From: Bradyrhizobium sp. CCGB01
GTDB lineage: Bacteria; Pseudomonadota; Alphaproteobacteria; Rhizobiales; Xanthobacteraceae
DNA length: 64,000 nucleotides
NCBI RefSeq assembly: GCF_024199795.1
Contig: NZ_JANADK010000001.1
Coordinates: 868,001-932,000 of the forward strand
Direction: 5' to 3'
Positions 62,283 to 64,000 of this stretch are shown here, piece by piece. Within the stretch, counting starts at the first letter, position 1, and the number at the start of each line of letters is the position of its first letter. The position numbers and the translations under genes were made by a program. The notes below the pieces were generated by a model. The model made no database searches. It was not told the DNA's origin and saw only the letters and a list, made by a program, of their open reading frames with translations.

Positions 62283-64000
62283 TCAGTGGAAGTTCCGGCT
62301 CTTCACCTTGATCGTGTCGATGTGCAGGTCGGGAATGTAGATGTCCCGCGTCCTCAGCCCCTTGGGCGGCAGCTCGCGCGGATCAGGACCGGCGCCGCCG
62401 TTGCGGACCTGATCGCCGCGACCGTGCGGCAGCGGGAATGCGGCATCTCGGCTCCCCACGCTCGCGAGGTCGGCTGAGAGGTCCGTGATGCGCTGCGCGA
62501 CCAGATGGACGACGTCGCCCTCGCGCTGAATGCGGCCGCGCACTGCGATCATGCTCGCTGACAGGACGGCGCGCCGGTTGGCCTCGAACACCTTCGCCCA
62601 GACGACGAGATTGGCGATGCCCGTCTCGTCCTCCAAGGTGATGAACATCACGCCCTTCGCGCTTCCCGGGCGTTGGCGCACGAGCACGATACCGGCCGCC
62701 TCGACCCAACGGCCATCGCGCGTGCCCATTGCCTCGGCGCAGGTGACGATGCGCCTTCGGCGGAGATCCTCGCGCAGGAAGCTCAGCGGATGATCTCGGA
62801 GCGTGAGCCCGACATTGCCATAGTCCTCGACCACTTCGCTGCCGGCCGTCATCGGCCGCAGCTCTACAGCGGGCTCGTTCACCTCCGGGACGAGCTGGGC
62901 CTCGCGCGCGGATGCGGCTGCAAAGAGGGGCAGCGGCTCGTCACGCAACGCCCTGATCGCCCACAACGCCTCGCGGCGGGCGAGACCGAGCGCCGGCCGG
63001 AAGGCGTCGGCCTTGGCAAGCTGCACGAGCGCCGCCGATGGAACGCCGGCGCGTCGCCAGAGGTCGTCGATAGAATCATAGGGCCGATCAGCGCGGGCGG
63101 CGACAATCGCCGCGCCATGGGCGTTGGCCAGTCCCTTGACCATGCGCAGGCCGAGCCGGACAGCGAACCGACTCTCGTCCTCGGTCGGCTCCAGCGTGCA
63201 GTCCCAGCGCGAGCGGTTGAAGCAGACGGGCCGCACATCGACGCCGTGCTCGATCGCATCTCGCACGATCTGGGCCGGCGCGTAGAAGCCCATTGGCTGG
63301 GCGTTGAGCAGGCCCGCGCAGAAGACGTCGGGATGCCAGCATTTGAGCCAGGCGGAGGCATAGGCGATCAGCGCGAACGAGGCTGCGTGTGATTCCGGAA
63401 AGCCGTAGCTCCCGAAGCCTTCGAGCTGCTTGAAGGTGGCCTCGGCGAAGTCCCGCTCGTAGCCGTTGGCCACCATGCCGTCGATCAGTTTCGTCTTGAA
63501 CGTCGATACCCCGCCTGTGAATTTGAAGGTCGCCATGCTCTTTCGCAGCATGTCGGCCTCGCCAGGCGTGAAGCCAGCGCACTCGATCGCCACCCTCATC
63601 GCCTGCTCCTGAAACAGCGGCACGCCGAGCGTTTTGCCCAACACCTTCTCGAGCTCGGGCTTTGGAAAAACGACCGGCTCAAGCCCTTCGCGGCGACGCA
63701 AATAGGGATGGACCATGTCACCCTGGATCGGCCCCGGGCGAACGATCGCCACCTGAACCACGAGGTCGTAGAAGGTTCGGGGCTTCAGCCGCGGCAGCAT
63801 CGACATCTGTGCGCGAGACTCGATCTGGAAAGTGCCGAGCGTATCGGCCTTGCGGATCATCGCATAGGTGCGCGGGTCTTCAGCCGGGATCGAGGCGAGG
63901 TCGAGATTGATGCCTTTGTGCTCGGCCAGCATGTCGAGGCTGAGCTTCATGGCGGTGAGCATCCCCAAGGCGAGAATGTCGACCTTCATGAACTTGAGGA
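62283..64000 (-). CDS. dnaE2: Error-prone DNA polymerase DnaE2, C-terminal part
   Basis: The frame is open to the right edge, so the N-terminus (PHP domain and first part of the palm) is outside. Visible are [20 protein letters not shown], the polymerase segment [19 protein letters not shown] and [19 protein letters not shown], the helix-hairpin-helix region and a C-terminal OB domain with [18 protein letters not shown]. The end [20 protein letters not shown] is typical of DnaE2. It acts with ImuA/ImuB in SOS mutagenesis; those genes would lie to the right. Confidence 0.92.
   Translation of the reverse strand, partial: LKFMKVDILALGMLTAMKLSLDMLAEHKGINLDLASIPAEDPRTYAMIRKADTLGTFQIESRAQMSMLPRLKPRTFYDLVVQVAIVRPGPIQGDMVHPYLRRREGLEPVVFPKPELEKVLGKTLGVPLFQEQAMRVAIECAGFTPGEADMLRKSMATFKFTGGVSTFKTKLIDGMVANGYERDFAEATFKQLEGFGSYGFPESHAASFALIAYASAWLKCWHPDVFCAGLLNAQPMGFYAPAQIVRDAIEHGVDVRPVCFNRSRWDCTLEPTEDESRFAVRLGLRMVKGLANAHGAAIVAARADRPYDSIDDLWRRAGVPSAALVQLAKADAFRPALGLARREALWAIRALRDEPLPLFAAASAREAQLVPEVNEPAVELRPMTAGSEVVEDYGNVGLTLRDHPLSFLREDLRRRRIVTCAEAMGTRDGRWVEAAGIVLVRQRPGSAKGVMFITLEDETGIANLVVWAKVFEANRRAVLSASMIAVRGRIQREGDVVHLVAQRITDLSADLASVGSRDAAFPLPHGRGDQVRNGGAGPDPRELPPKGLRTRDIYIPDLHIDTIKVKSRNFH

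Overview
The window is GC-rich alphaproteobacterial DNA. The left 12 kb looks like the chromosome of a Bradyrhizobium-like member of the Nitrobacteraceae. That placement is an inference from gene content and codon style, not from a marker gene. The rest, from about 12.9 kb to beyond the right edge, is a large integrative and conjugative element (ICE) with a Tn4371-like backbone: repA-parA-traF-relaxase-traG-trbBCDEJLFGI plus a ParB/DUF932/strawberry-notch helicase block.

Region by region. 1-3652: an operon for an NMT1/THI5-type ABC importer (partial binding protein, ATPase, permease), a 2-hydroxyacid dehydrogenase and a secreted AprI/Inh-type inhibitor. 4022-4396: a small conserved protein. 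4657-10798: a compact five-frame operon with a cytoplasmic S8 protease, an alpha/beta hydrolase, a HAD-SIR2 fusion, a SLOG domain that looks detached by a one-base frameshift, and a nucleotidyltransferase-like protein. The SIR2-SLOG core recalls ThsA of the Thoeris defence system, and this operon is the best candidate here for an undescribed system. 10906-12022: a glycine-zipper protein and a DUF4239 membrane protein. 12050-12214: only the C-terminus of radC survives, so the gene was broken by an insertion. A small AlpA-like gene follows, then a 52-nt 3' piece of a tRNA-Leu(CAA), the probable left attachment site.

13.1-24.5 kb is the ICE cargo. It holds a haloalkane dehalogenase very like LinB, an epoxide hydrolase, a SnoaL-type protein, an NAD(P)-binding protein, a VOC protein, an AhpD-like protein, DoxX, an SGNH hydrolase, an MBL-fold protein without its metal motif, one intact TetR, two decayed TetR copies and a LysR. 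Four near-identical palindromes (ATATAG-N4-CTATAT) sit at the promoters, which suggests one TetR regulon for halogenated or epoxide compounds. 24.5-41 kb is the type IV secretion and mobilisation block, with an IncP-type oriT candidate (inverted repeat plus TATCCTG|C) beside the relaxase. 41-45 kb carries parA, three iterons next to repA, and small regulators.

45-60 kb is the maintenance block: DUF736, DUF2493, a toprim protein, a 1440-aa methyltransferase/strawberry-notch helicase, DUF6117, a 708-aa ParB-like protein and DUF932. Three of its large genes (the helicase, the ParB-like gene and DUF932) have related upstream leaders, and two of those fold into the same two-helix structure with compensatory changes. 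60-64 kb has two divergent SRAP (YedK/HMCES-like) genes, one without the catalytic Cys2, a tandem Mrr-type nuclease coupled to the intact SRAP, and the 3' end of error-prone polymerase dnaE2. The integrase and second att site are not in the window. Several genes carry apparent single-base frameshifts, some in G/C runs, so sequencing error should be excluded before calling them pseudogenes.
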